Shown: in pieces, positions 53,701 to 62,096 of the stretch | Numbering within the stretch: position 1 is the first letter of the stretch | Layout of the letters: each line of letters opens with the position of its first letter | Origin: an uncultured Cytophagales bacterium | Lineage (GTDB): Bacteria > Bacteroidota > Bacteroidia > Cytophagales > Thermoflexibacteraceae | Length of the DNA stretch: 64,000 nucleotides | Assembly: GCA_938039675.1 (NCBI GenBank) | Contig: CALHUI010000007.1 | Span: 186,001 to 250,000, forward strand | Direction of reading: 5' to 3' | Made by a program: the position numbers and the translations under genes | Notes under the pieces: generated by a model | What the model was told of the DNA's origin: nothing | Database searches by the model: none | Seen by the model: the letters and a program-made list of their open reading frames with translations, nothing else

Positions 53701-55424
53701 ATAGTGAGGAGCCATTGAACGCAGCGAGCGGATTGTGAAGTTGTTGCCACTCGACTTCTTTCCCATAATGTTCTCTCATGTAATTCCTGTAAAGCTCTAA
53801 TTCCTTTAATTGGTAGCTCCTCAATAGCAGATAAACATCAGGTCTTTCGGCTATTGCAGTATATAAATCTGTAATCTGAAATTTTTGCAGCATACGTTCA
53901 GATGCTGGTAACTGCTGACCCCATCCCAAAGAAAATATGTTTAGCTGTTTTAAATAAGATATATCTTCAAAAGGTTTGATGCTTTCAAAAGGGAATGCAG
54001 CACCCCAAGAAACAAGCAGACTCTTGTTTCCGCCAATTTGTTGAGCCAATTGAATAACAGCTGTACGAAAAGGAATTTGAGTTGCTTTAGATTCCTGATA
54101 GTTTTTCCATCGGTGCAATAACGTGTATCGGGTATTGCGTAAAATTTTCCGAATGGGATAAAGGCTGATTAATATTACGAAAACAAATGCATAAGGTATT
54201 TTGATATAGTCTGCCAGACCCTTCCCCCTTTCATTCATATGTATAATATAAGGGCTTATGCAGGTAGCCATATACATTACAATAAATACACGCTCAGGAG
54301 GTGGTTTGAGAAAAAAAGCAATCAGATGATACATTACAAAAAGATAAGCTATGACACCAACATAGAAAATCAATTTTTTCGGAGATATATCAGATATTGC
54401 AAATACTACAAAAAATAATACAAGATGTAAAATAATGGGGAGCCTTAAAATGTCTATCGTATCTTGAAAGGTTTTTGAATATTGCAAATAATTAGACAGA
54501 TGGTGAAGATTTTTAGTAGGAGTATGAGCAACTATTTTCCTAAATGCTTCCGTATTGTACAGATTCTTCTCCATAAAAAACCAGTACATAAGCATCTGAT
54601 AATCATTTTTGACTCCATTTAATTTCATCAAGTATGTGCTCCATTGTCTCCGAATTACTATTTTCCAAGATGCGATAATCCAATAATTCTGCTATATAGC
54701 CATTGAATAGACGATATTCCTGTTTATGTGCATCATAACGATTAATCACAAAAGCAATGAATGTTATACCTACTATCTTCCCAAACAATGGAAAATTTTT
54801 TATCCATTGACGGTTTTTTTACGTAAGTTATTATCAGGAAGCCATAAACAGGAATAAACATGACTAATACCAATACAAAAGATTGGAATCTAATGAGAGA
54901 AGATACAATTAAGAATACGACGCATAAAATCTCTTCTACAGGATGCCTGAGCTTAGATAGTAAGCCTGTAAATCCTGCATTGCAGCTATTCCCGCAACTA
55001 CTGTAAACTGTAAATAGACAATAGAAAGTAAAAACCCTGCAATAAAAATAACTATATACGACATCTTAAGAAAAATACCTGAGACCTTTCTAAGAATGCA
55101 ATATAAAGGATACGTGTAAGACACATAGGTTATTATCAAAAAAGACAGCGGATACCAGTCTATATACCCAAGCCATTGGTACAACCAGCCTATCAAAGAG
55201 GAAAAAATAATATTAATAAAAATTACTTCAGGCGAAGGTTGGTCAGTAATTCCAATCCCTCTGATATAGAGCATCATTCCGACATCGTCGTTAGTTTTAT
55301 AGGTAAGACCAAATGTGGCAGTTATTAACCCAAATAACAACAAATTGAATATTACTGCTATTGGCAGTGCATAATCTGAGAGCGGTTGATTGATTGATTT
55401 TTCCCAATAATTGCTGTTAGACAT
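53645..55424 (-). pseudogene. Decayed multi-span membrane protein of the glycan locus (GT-C-like)
   Basis: Four consecutive pieces are in different frames. The first is 54936-55424, with three or four membrane helices and an acidic loop TYKTNDDVGMMLYIRG, as seen in GT-C transferase-like proteins. Then comes an unbroken stretch near 54790-54960 (EEILCVVFLIVSSLIRFQS, GFLIITYVKKPS). The third is 54603-54788 (GKIVGITFIAFVINRY, EYRLFNGYIAELLDYR), and the last is 53645-54631 with four helices and a soluble end. Frame changes fall near 54950-55000, at the A6 run near 54795, and at 54610-54640. Joined, it would be about 590 residues. Position beside glycosyltransferases suggests a lipid-linked sugar transferase or glycan polymerase role. 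It cannot be functional as written. Confidence 0.78.
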
Positions 55425-55439
55425 TGTAATAGTTAGAAT

Positions 55440-55571
55440 TTAGTTATACATAGCTTTTTTATATCCACCAATATGAACTACCATATTAAAAGCCATCATA
55501 CCCGCAATCAGCACATAGCACAATATCGAGAGATAGAGTTGGTTTTTGAAGTTGAGAGTAGGTTGAAGCAT
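55440..55571 (-). CDS. Predicted 43-residue single-span membrane protein
   Basis: ATG (55569-55571) to TAA (55440-55442). The peptide has a polar start (MLQPTLNFKNQ), one helix (LYLSILCYVLIAGMMAFNMVV) and a polar tail (HIGGYKKAMYN). It fits exactly into the gap between the glycosyltransferase (10 nt upstream) and the decayed membrane gene (15 nt downstream), which suggests a real small gene in the operon. No family is recognised; it might also be the cut-off start of the decayed neighbour, though that has its own start. Confidence 0.5.
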   Translation of the reverse strand: MLQPTLNFKNQLYLSILCYVLIAGMMAFNMVVHIGGYKKAMYN

Positions 55572-55581
55572 AAATAAGCTA

Positions 55582-56508
55582 CTATTTTTTCTTAATTAGA
55601 TAACCCGGTCTGTTTTTGACTTCTTCGTAAATACGCCAGATGTACTCTGCAATAATACCTAATGAAAATAAAATCAGTCCACTAAAAAAGGACATAATGA
55701 CGATGGTAGAGGTCCAGCCGGGCAGATAGCCGCCCCAAAATTCAGGATCGCCAAATAGTCTGATATATGAGTAAAACAGGATAATCACAAAGGCGATAAA
55801 CGAGAAGAAAAGACCAAGATTTCGGATAATTCTGATGGGCCAGGTAGAAGAAGAGATAAAGGTATCCTTAAATAGTTTTGCTTTCTTTTTGAATGTCCAT
55901 CGGCTTTTATGGTTACTGCCTTTATGCCTTCTGTAAGGTAATAAGTGCGGATCGTAGCCCAAGCGCAGTACTTCAATAATACTCGAAGTATTAATAGGAC
56001 GGATGCGTTCATTGATTACATCAATGACTTCTCGGTCGATGAAAAATGTATCTGCCCCGCCTTTGGGAAACTGAATATCTGTCAGGTAGTTGATGATATT
56101 GTAGTACAGATTTGAGAAGAAATCGTTGAAAAAGCCGTCGCTTCTCGCAATTCTATGTGGGATAATTACTTTTGCTCCTTGCTGCCAAAGCCTGTACATA
56201 TCCACAATCGTATCGTAGGGTTGCTGCTCGTCATCCGGTATGGGTGTGGCACACTGTCCTTGTGCAAGACTCAGCCCCGCAAAGATTGCATAGTGTGAGG
56301 TGTAGTTCTTACTCAGCTGGTAGGCACGCACATTACTGTAACGCTCTTCTAATGTACAGGCAATTTTGTAAGAGTCATCTTTAGAGCCATCGTCTATAAT
56401 GATCAGCTCAAAGTCAATTTGTGCAGCACTTAATACCGTTGTCAATCGTTCGTAAACCGTAACAATTCGCTGGCTGCTGTAATAAGATAAAAGAATAATA
56501 CTGAGCAT
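55582..56508 (-). CDS. Family 2 glycosyltransferase (polyprenyl-phosphate glycosyltransferase type)
   Basis: A 308-residue protein with a GT-A domain (SIILLSYYSSQRIVTVYERL, IDDGSKDDSY, then a DDEQQP acidic motif and YLTDIQFPKGGADTFFIDREV) and two C-terminal membrane helices (LGLFFSFIAFVIILFYSYI and IVIMSFFSGLILFSLGIIAEYIW). This is the DPM1/GtrB-like layout, making polyprenyl-phosphate sugars that membrane GT-C enzymes then use. The partner GT-C-like gene directly downstream is decayed, which would leave this product without its user unless the 63212 gene fills in. It follows fdtB by 10 nt in the operon. Confidence 0.88.
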   Translation of the reverse strand: MLSIILLSYYSSQRIVTVYERLTTVLSAAQIDFELIIIDDGSKDDSYKIACTLEERYSNVRAYQLSKNYTSHYAIFAGLSLAQGQCATPIPDDEQQPYDTIVDMYRLWQQGAKVIIPHRIARSDGFFNDFFSNLYYNIINYLTDIQFPKGGADTFFIDREVIDVINERIRPINTSSIIEVLRLGYDPHLLPYRRHKGSNHKSRWTFKKKAKLFKDTFISSSTWPIRIIRNLGLFFSFIAFVIILFYSYIRLFGDPEFWGGYLPGWTSTIVIMSFFSGLILFSLGIIAEYIWRIYEEVKNRPGYLIKKK

Positions 56509-56518
56509 GGCAGATAAT

Positions 56519-57628
56519 CTACAGTTGATTAAAAAATGAGTTGATCCGAAAGCAGACTTCTTCTGTCATCGCATAGCTCATACCCGGCCAAAGAGGAAGG
56601 CTCAGGCAGGTTTCTGCCATCTGTTCGGCTATTGGAAAACTTCCTTTGTGATAGCCTAAAAACGTATAAGCATTTTGTAAATGCGGCGGGATTGGGTAGT
56701 GTATCAGGCTACCAATCCCATTTGCTCCAAGGAATTGTTGGAGAGCGTCTCTGTGTTTAGTCCTGATCACATATAAATGATAGACATGTGTTGCATCAGG
56801 GTGCGTTACGGGTAGGATTAGATTACCTACGCCTTTTAGTAAGTCATTGTACCAACCGGCTATTTCTCTTCGCTGCGCCGTCCAATTGTCTATATGTTGT
56901 AGTTTGACGGTAAGTAGAGCCGCTTGTAATTCGTCGATGCGCATATTATACCCAACCAGTTCATTCATATACTTCACCTTCGAGCCATAGTTGCGCAGCA
57001 TTTTTACGGTATCGGCAATATGCAGATGATTGGTTGTTACAGCACCGGCTTCCCCCAATGCACCCAAATTTTTCCCCGGATAGAAGCTAACTGCATTGGC
57101 ATGTCCCCAACTGCCCGTAGGCTTACCTTTGAAAGTTGCACCATGTGCCTGTGCATTATCTTCTACTACTGCGAGGTTATGCTGTGCTGCGAGCTGCATA
57201 ATCCGTTCCATTTCGCAGGCTTGTCCATACAGATGAACGGGCATGATACACTTAGCGGCAGGCGTTATGGCTTCTGCTATCTGCCGCGGATCTATATTAC
57301 AGGTCTGCGGATCAGGCTCAACGGGAACAATTTTGGCCCCTATATTTGTAATAGCCAGCCAAGTGGCAATGTATGTATTAGAAGGAACAAGGACTTCATC
57401 TCGAGCTGAAATACCCAAAGCCTTCAAGCTAATGGTAAGTGCGTCCAGCCCATTGCTGATGCCTATGCAATACTTTGTGTGATTCCATGCCGCATATTGC
57501 TCTTCAAACGAGGTGGTGAAGTTACCCAATACATAGTAACCTGAATCATAGAATTTTTCAAATGCTTCTTGCATCTGCTTTTTGAGCGGTACATGCATGT
57601 GCTCAAATGATAAAAACGGAACCTTCAT
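56519..57628 (-). CDS. fdtB: dTDP-3-amino-3,6-dideoxyhexose transaminase (FdtB/QdtB family)
   Basis: A 369-residue PLP-dependent DegT/StrS sugar aminotransferase. The N-terminal family segments are VPFLSFEHMH and CIGISNGLDALTISLKALG. The PLP site comprises PVHLYGQACEM, VVEDNAQAHGATFKGK and SFYPGKNLGALGEAGAV with the Schiff-base lysine in PGKNLG. NELVGYNMRIDELQAALL contributes the other subunit's contact. Closest in pattern to FdtB/QdtB, which put an amino group at C3 of dTDP-3-keto-6-deoxyhexose. The neighbouring ketoisomerases and N-acetyltransferase complete that pathway, supporting the call. The C3 versus C4 specificity is inferred from context. Confidence 0.85.
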   Translation of the reverse strand: MKVPFLSFEHMHVPLKKQMQEAFEKFYDSGYYVLGNFTTSFEEQYAAWNHTKYCIGISNGLDALTISLKALGISARDEVLVPSNTYIATWLAITNIGAKIVPVEPDPQTCNIDPRQIAEAITPAAKCIMPVHLYGQACEMERIMQLAAQHNLAVVEDNAQAHGATFKGKPTGSWGHANAVSFYPGKNLGALGEAGAVTTNHLHIADTVKMLRNYGSKVKYMNELVGYNMRIDELQAALLTVKLQHIDNWTAQRREIAGWYNDLLKGVGNLILPVTHPDATHVYHLYVIRTKHRDALQQFLGANGIGSLIHYPIPPHLQNAYTFLGYHKGSFPIAEQMAETCLSLPLWPGMSYAMTEEVCFRINSFFNQL

Positions 57629-57635
57629 AGCGGCT

Positions 57636-58190
57636 TTAGGTACTGAGTTGGACTAAGCGTTGTTGTTCATCAAAGCAATAGCGATTACCGGTTCTTTCAT
57701 CTGTCAGGCTCATATTTAATGGAATACCTTCCTCTGTAACAAAGCCTATTTGTCGGGCAGGATTACCTACCCATAGAGAATAGGGCGGAATATCTTTTGT
57801 TACAACGCTTCCTGCACCAATGAGTGCATATTTCCCAATGCGCACGTTTGCTAATACGGTAGCGTTGGCACCTATAGATACACCATGCTCGATCACGGCA
57901 CCTTTGTGCCGTGCGGGATATTGCATGGAACGAGGGTAGGTATTATTGACAAAAGTTACATTGGGGCCAACAAATACATCATCCTGAATCGTAATGCCGT
58001 CCCAAATATAAACCCCGCTTTTGATAGTTACACGATCACCAATACTGACATGATTTTCTATAAAACAGTGGCAATTGATATTACAGTTTTTACCGATAAC
58101 TGCCTGCGGTAAGATCACTACAAACTGCCAGATTCGTGTGCCTTCGCCTATCGTTTGTGTTTGAACGTCAGCTGTTGGGTGTATGTACAT
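57636..58190 (-). CDS. fdtC: dTDP-3-amino-3,6-dideoxyhexose N-acetyltransferase (FdtC/QdtC type)
   Basis: A 184-residue left-handed beta-helix acetyltransferase. Hexapeptide repeats run from about residue 12 (IGEGTRIWQFVVILPQAVIGKN...HVSIGDRVTIKSGVYI) to about 155, with a loop bearing NNTYPRSM, typical of sugar N-acetyltransferases, where a histidine or asparagine acts. ALIGAGSVVTKDIPPYSLWVGNPARQ is the standard C-terminal coil. It would make the N-acetylated 3-amino sugar from the FdtB product. Its ATG lies inside the end of the upstream isomerase gene (23 nt overlap), and fdtB begins 7 nt after it. Confidence 0.85.
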   Translation of the reverse strand: MYIHPTADVQTQTIGEGTRIWQFVVILPQAVIGKNCNINCHCFIENHVSIGDRVTIKSGVYIWDGITIQDDVFVGPNVTFVNNTYPRSMQYPARHKGAVIEHGVSIGANATVLANVRIGKYALIGAGSVVTKDIPPYSLWVGNPARQIGFVTEEGIPLNMSLTDERTGNRYCFDEQQRLVQLST

Positions 58191-58593
58191 ATTGCAGATA
58201 GTTTTGGTAATCTCTAATATAGTCGTTTTCGTCGTAAAGGTGCGAGGCTAATACCAAACAAACTGCCCCTGAAGAAAAGTTAATCTCTGAGGCCCAAAGA
58301 CCGGGCGGAATATGCAACCCTATAGTAGGTCGGTTAAGCATTACCTGACGCTTGATTTTGCCATCGTCTAATAGTACTTCAAAAGCACCGCTGGCAGCAA
58401 TCAGAAACTGATGACAACACTTGTGTGCATGTGCGCCTCTTGATTCGCCGCCGGGAATATCATATAAGTAAAAAACCCTCTGTACGGCAAATGGCACTTC
58501 AATATGGTTGTGAATAAAAGTGATATGTCCCTCGCGGTCGCCTATTTGAGGCAGATAAACCAACTGTGCGTCAAATACTGTTCTGTTTTGCAT
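58168..58593 (-). CDS. fdtA: dTDP-4-keto-6-deoxyglucose 3,4-ketoisomerase, FdtA-like copy 1
   Basis: A 141-residue cupin of the WxcM/FdtA family that moves the keto group of dTDP-4-keto-6-deoxyglucose from C4 to C3. The core is YDIPGGESRGAHAHKCCHQF, with the histidine pair (HAH) that acts as acid/base in the family, then ASGAFEVLLDDG, and PPGLWASEINFSSGAVCLVLASHLYDENDYIRDY, which is conserved (ending in the YIRDY motif). It overlaps its upstream neighbour, a second FdtA-like gene, by 23 nt, and fdtC by 23 nt. Whether it gives a galacto (Fuc3N) or gluco (Qui3N) product cannot be told from motifs. Confidence 0.85.
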   Translation of the reverse strand: MQNRTVFDAQLVYLPQIGDREGHITFIHNHIEVPFAVQRVFYLYDIPGGESRGAHAHKCCHQFLIAASGAFEVLLDDGKIKRQVMLNRPTIGLHIPPGLWASEINFSSGAVCLVLASHLYDENDYIRDYQNYLQYVHTPNS

Positions 58594-58990
58594 GAGTCAG
58601 CTCAGTAAAAAGTTTAAAATCTCTGATGTAGTCTTCCGGGTTAAAAGCCGAATTAGATAAATGCAGGCTAAATGCGTTTGTTGAGAAGTTCTCCATATGT
58701 CGCCATGTCAAGGGTGGCAGATAAAGTCCATAGTATGAACGGTTTAATGAGAATACTTCTTTAGTGCCATCCGAAAGGGTAATTACTACGTCAAAACTCC
58801 CGCTGATAGCAATTATTATTTCCTCTTGCCTATGATAAGCATGTCCGCCTCTTATTGCTCCCCCTGGTACATCATAGGTAAAAAATACCCGTTGTATCTC
58901 AAAAGGAATTTGATCCATATTCTGGATGAATGTCAAGTTTCCTCTGGGGTCTAAGATCTTGGGAAGATTCAAAAGAGTTGGTCGGGACAT
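58571..58990 (-). CDS. FdtA-like ketoisomerase paralog, copy 2 (altered histidine motif)
   Basis: A 139-residue cupin of the same family, adjacent and overlapping copy 1. Shared features: ILDPRGNLTFIQN, QRVFFTYDVPGG, ISGSFDVVITLSDG and the ending FNPEDYIRDFKLF. The catalytic stretch reads RGGHAYHRQEEII where copy 1 has RGAHAHKCCHQFL, so the second histidine of HAH is a tyrosine and the following HQ is EE. It could be a ketoisomerase with different stereochemistry, a non-catalytic partner, or an enzyme for another sugar. It lies directly after wecE (18 nt). Confidence 0.82.
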   Translation of the reverse strand: MSRPTLLNLPKILDPRGNLTFIQNMDQIPFEIQRVFFTYDVPGGAIRGGHAYHRQEEIIIAISGSFDVVITLSDGTKEVFSLNRSYYGLYLPPLTWRHMENFSTNAFSLHLSNSAFNPEDYIRDFKLFTELTHAKQNSI

Positions 58991-59008
58991 AGCAGTTTTT
59001 TTCTTACT

Positions 59009-60136
59009 TTAAAACTTTATCAACTCCTCCACCACTTGCTCAACTTCCAGCCCGTAATACATCGGCAGCCGAACTAAGCAATCTGAGTAGCGGTCACTGT
59101 TTGGCAGTTCGCGCCCGTCGTGGCGGGGGGCGTAGAAGGGTGATTTGTGCAAACTCAAATAGTGAAATACTGCCAAAATCCGGTTTTTCTTGAGATGTTC
59201 AATCAATGCGGTGCGCTGCTCCAAACTTTGGCAAATCAGATAAAACATGTGCGCATTATTGCTTGCATAGGGAGGAATGATTGGTAAACCGATGCCATGT
59301 CGCACAGCCCATTCTTGCAAGCCATCATAGTAGGCTTGCCATATGGCTTTGCGGCACTGCTGAATTTGCTCTAAGTGTTCCAACTGTGCCCACAAAAAGG
59401 CAGCAATAATTTCCGAAGGCAGGAACGATGAGCCTATGTCCACCCAGCCGTATTTATCCACCTCGCCGCGGAAAAATGAAGAACGGTTCGTGCCTTTTTC
59501 CCAGATGATTTCGGCGCGGGCTTTGAAACACTCGTCGTTGACGGCAAGCATGCCGCCTTCGCCCGAAATAATATTTTTGGTTTCGTGGAAAGAAAACGCC
59601 GCCAAGTGACCAATGCTGCCCAAGGCTTTTTGCGTACCGTCGGAAAAGGTATAATAGCTGTCAATTGCCTGTGCGGCATCTTCAACGACCCAGAGGTTGT
59701 ATTTGGCAGCCAGTGCCATGATGCGCTCCATGTCGCAGGCTACACCCGCATAGTGCACGGGGACTATTGCCTTGGTGCGCGGCGTAATGAGTTCCTCAAT
59801 CAGTTCGGCGTTAATATTGGGCTCTTCGCTGCGACTGTCGCAAAAGCGGATGTTTGCCCCGCGCAGGATGAAGGCATTGGCGGTAGAGACAAAAGTATAA
59901 GACGGCATAATGACCTCATCGCCGGGCTGTATGTCCACCAGCAGGGCAGCCATTTCCAGTGCATCGGTGCAGGAAGTAGTGAGCAGGCACTTGCCAAAGC
60001 CATAGTACTCCTCAAAAAAGCGTTGGCACAACTGCGTATATTTACCATTGCCCGATAACTTGCCTTCATAGACGGCATCGTACATGTAATGGGCTTCTTT
60101 GCCTGTGAGGTGGGGGCGGTTGAAGGGGATAGGCAT
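59009..60136 (-). CDS. wecE: dTDP-4-amino-4,6-dideoxygalactose transaminase
   Basis: WecE/RffA-type PLP aminotransferase that makes dTDP-Fuc4N from dTDP-4-keto-6-deoxyglucose. The 375-residue protein starts MPIPFNRPHLTGKE and has CLLTTSCTDALEMAALLVDI, MPSYTFVSTANAFILRGA, AIVPVHYAGVACDMERIM, VVEDAAQAIDSYY, SFHETKNIISGEGG (Schiff-base lysine), WEKGTNRSSFFRGEVDKY (a WecE signature) and YGWVDIGSSFLPSEIIAAFL. This segment set distinguishes WecE from FdtB. Its presence with the FdtA-FdtB-FdtC set means two different amino sugars could be made from one precursor. Confidence 0.9.
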   Translation of the reverse strand: MPIPFNRPHLTGKEAHYMYDAVYEGKLSGNGKYTQLCQRFFEEYYGFGKCLLTTSCTDALEMAALLVDIQPGDEVIMPSYTFVSTANAFILRGANIRFCDSRSEEPNINAELIEELITPRTKAIVPVHYAGVACDMERIMALAAKYNLWVVEDAAQAIDSYYTFSDGTQKALGSIGHLAAFSFHETKNIISGEGGMLAVNDECFKARAEIIWEKGTNRSSFFRGEVDKYGWVDIGSSFLPSEIIAAFLWAQLEHLEQIQQCRKAIWQAYYDGLQEWAVRHGIGLPIIPPYASNNAHMFYLICQSLEQRTALIEHLKKNRILAVFHYLSLHKSPFYAPRHDGRELPNSDRYSDCLVRLPMYYGLEVEQVVEELIKF

Positions 60137-60147
60137 AGAAAATAATG

Positions 60148-60909
60148 CTATTTTTTCTCAGCATAAATAGCTTTGTAATCTCCCCATTTCCAACCAAGTG
60201 TATGCATTATCCATTGTCCAATATGATATATAGGCTCTGTAATAAACATTGGAATATTAAAGTAAGATAGAATTAATCTAACAGGAACAAAGTGCATTTG
60301 CCTAATCGTTTTAATTTCCAGTCCTGCCTGTTCCATTAAACTAACAAACTCTTCTAAATCAATATTAAGGACACGATGTAAAAAACCTTTGTGAATAGGT
60401 TCTATAATAATGCATTTTCCACCGGACTTCAGACTTGAAGATATATTTTTTAGCACCACTGTAAGTTCATTGGCATCTTTACAAGCTACTGTTAAGCATG
60501 TGCGACAATTTATAATATCATATTCGTCAGGATAATAAAAGTTAAATACGGATTCAACCACGAAAAAAATATTAGAGATTCCTTCCGATCTCTTTTTAGC
60601 TATTTTAATTGTTTCTTCTGAAAAGTCAAATCCAGTAACATTTGCACCATATTTTGCAATTATACGTGTCACATTACCCGTACCGCAACCTAAATCAGCG
60701 GCCTTAAGATTAGTGATGTTATTCAAAAACTCATCATAAAACCGCATGTGCTCTTTCTCATAAAGTCTATTTAAGTTATTATTGGGCCACAAAGAAACAG
60801 CATCTCCTTCAAGTTCCTTTGCTTTGGCATTCCAATAATCAGCCTTGTTATAGACGCTTTCTCTCGCAAAGCGATTTTTTATCATATTTATTATTCCTGT
60901 TACTTTCAT
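60148..60909 (-). CDS. SAM-dependent methyltransferase, substrate unknown
   Basis: A 253-residue class I methyltransferase with LKAADLGCGTGNVTRIIAKYG (motif I), VTGFDFSEETIKIAKKRSEG, YDIINCRTCLTVACKDANELT (acidic loop before motif IV) and SGGKCIIIEPIHKGFL (post-motif). The C-terminal half is a variable substrate lid. No recognised substrate signature; the location between an aminotransferase and an ATP-grasp ligase suggests modification of a sugar or amide in the glycan. The coding region is clearly AT-rich compared with the rest of the window. Confidence 0.8.
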   Translation of the reverse strand: MKVTGIINMIKNRFARESVYNKADYWNAKAKELEGDAVSLWPNNNLNRLYEKEHMRFYDEFLNNITNLKAADLGCGTGNVTRIIAKYGANVTGFDFSEETIKIAKKRSEGISNIFFVVESVFNFYYPDEYDIINCRTCLTVACKDANELTVVLKNISSSLKSGGKCIIIEPIHKGFLHRVLNIDLEEFVSLMEQAGLEIKTIRQMHFVPVRLILSYFNIPMFITEPIYHIGQWIMHTLGWKWGDYKAIYAEKK

Positions 60910-60911
60910 AT

Positions 60912-62096
60912 CTATTTTATGAATTTGATTTGTGAATCAATTAAAGAATATTCTATTTTATTTATTTCTTCTATGGTTGAACCTTGAATAACAACTTCTC
61001 CTACACGATTCCTTCCATTTATGAATGGATTAACAGATTCTCCCGGTTTGTACTCTACATTAATATACTTGATATTGGGACATTCCTTAAGATAATCAAT
61101 ATATTTCACATCATAACTGATTATAGATGGATACAAACTTCCAAGTAGCTTGACTTTTGTCAATTTAGGTTTATCAAAGACGGTCGTTTTAATGCTACTT
61201 CTTGTGGCATAGGCTATTAAATACCCAATCATATCAAATCCATATGCATACCTAATTAATGTAGTTAGCGAGTTACCTCCAACTCTTGGTGTTACTTCCA
61301 AAATATAGACTTGCTGAGAAGTTAAATCAACAACTATATCTGCATCAAAAGGCCCATTTGAATATTGTAATTTATTAAAAATAAAACTAATTTGCTCATG
61401 TACATTATCTATTATGCTTTGAGTAGCATAAGCACTGGGCATTATATGTCCCCATGTTGCAACATAAGGGACGGGCGCTGTAATTCTGTCAGATATAAAA
61501 AGATTCTCAATGCATCCGTTATATAACGTTCCTTCTGCTGTTAAATGATGACCATAAATTTCTTTTTCTATGATTACTTTACCATTTAGAGAGTAACTCA
61601 TACTTTCTTCAAGTCGTAGATGCAACTCTTCAGATGTTCTAATAACAAATATACCTTTGCTACCTGATGACCTATCTGGCTTAATTATAAATGGATAACT
61701 TACAGTAATGTCTTCATCATCATACACACAAAACTCCGGATGATTTAACTTATGTTGTTTTTGAAACTTACGAAACATAATTTTACTTGTTAGTACCTCA
61801 ACACAATAAGAACCGGGAGAGGGAATATTCATTTTTTCTCCTACATAAGCCACCGTCTTAAGAGCAATATCTGAACACGGTGATATTATACCATCTACTT
61901 GATGATCGAGGCAGATTTCAGCAATTTTATCATATTCTATTGTACTAATATTATAACTTATATCAGAAAATACATGGCCTATATTTTCTGGCTGGTTATC
62001 TACTGTTATAACAAAAAGACCATCTTCACTCGCTCTTTTGATAAAAGGCAATTGATAAATTGAAGCAGGTAATATCAAAATTTTTTTATTATTCAT
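60912..62096 (-). CDS. ATP-grasp ligase (CarB-like)
   Basis: A 394-residue ATP-grasp enzyme. It begins MNNKKILILPASIYQLPFIK with a pre-ATP-grasp Rossmann-like domain (about 1-100). The ATP-binding core is YPFIIKPDRSSGSKGIFVI, VIIEKEIYGHHLTAEGTLYNG (about 175-195), and the metal-binding LEVTPRVGGNSLTTLI with its glutamate and asparagine. ATP-grasp ligases form amide or peptide bonds via acyl phosphates, so it might attach an amino acid or other acid to an amine, such as an amino sugar made by WecE or FdtB. The start at 62094-62096 is chosen; the frame is open upstream to 62168 within the next gene. Overlap with that gene is 8 nt. Confidence 0.82.
   Translation of the reverse strand: MNNKKILILPASIYQLPFIKRASEDGLFVITVDNQPENIGHVFSDISYNISTIEYDKIAEICLDHQVDGIISPCSDIALKTVAYVGEKMNIPSPGSYCVEVLTSKIMFRKFQKQHKLNHPEFCVYDDEDITVSYPFIIKPDRSSGSKGIFVIRTSEELHLRLEESMSYSLNGKVIIEKEIYGHHLTAEGTLYNGCIENLFISDRITAPVPYVATWGHIMPSAYATQSIIDNVHEQISFIFNKLQYSNGPFDADIVVDLTSQQVYILEVTPRVGGNSLTTLIRYAYGFDMIGYLIAYATRSSIKTTVFDKPKLTKVKLLGSLYPSIISYDVKYIDYLKECPNIKYINVEYKPGESVNPFINGRNRVGEVVIQGSTIEEINKIEYSLIDSQIKFIK

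Noticed and set aside
58168-58990. The two FdtA-like genes as an assembly duplication
   Set aside because: The two proteins differ at most positions, including the active site, so they are diverged paralogs and not a copy error.
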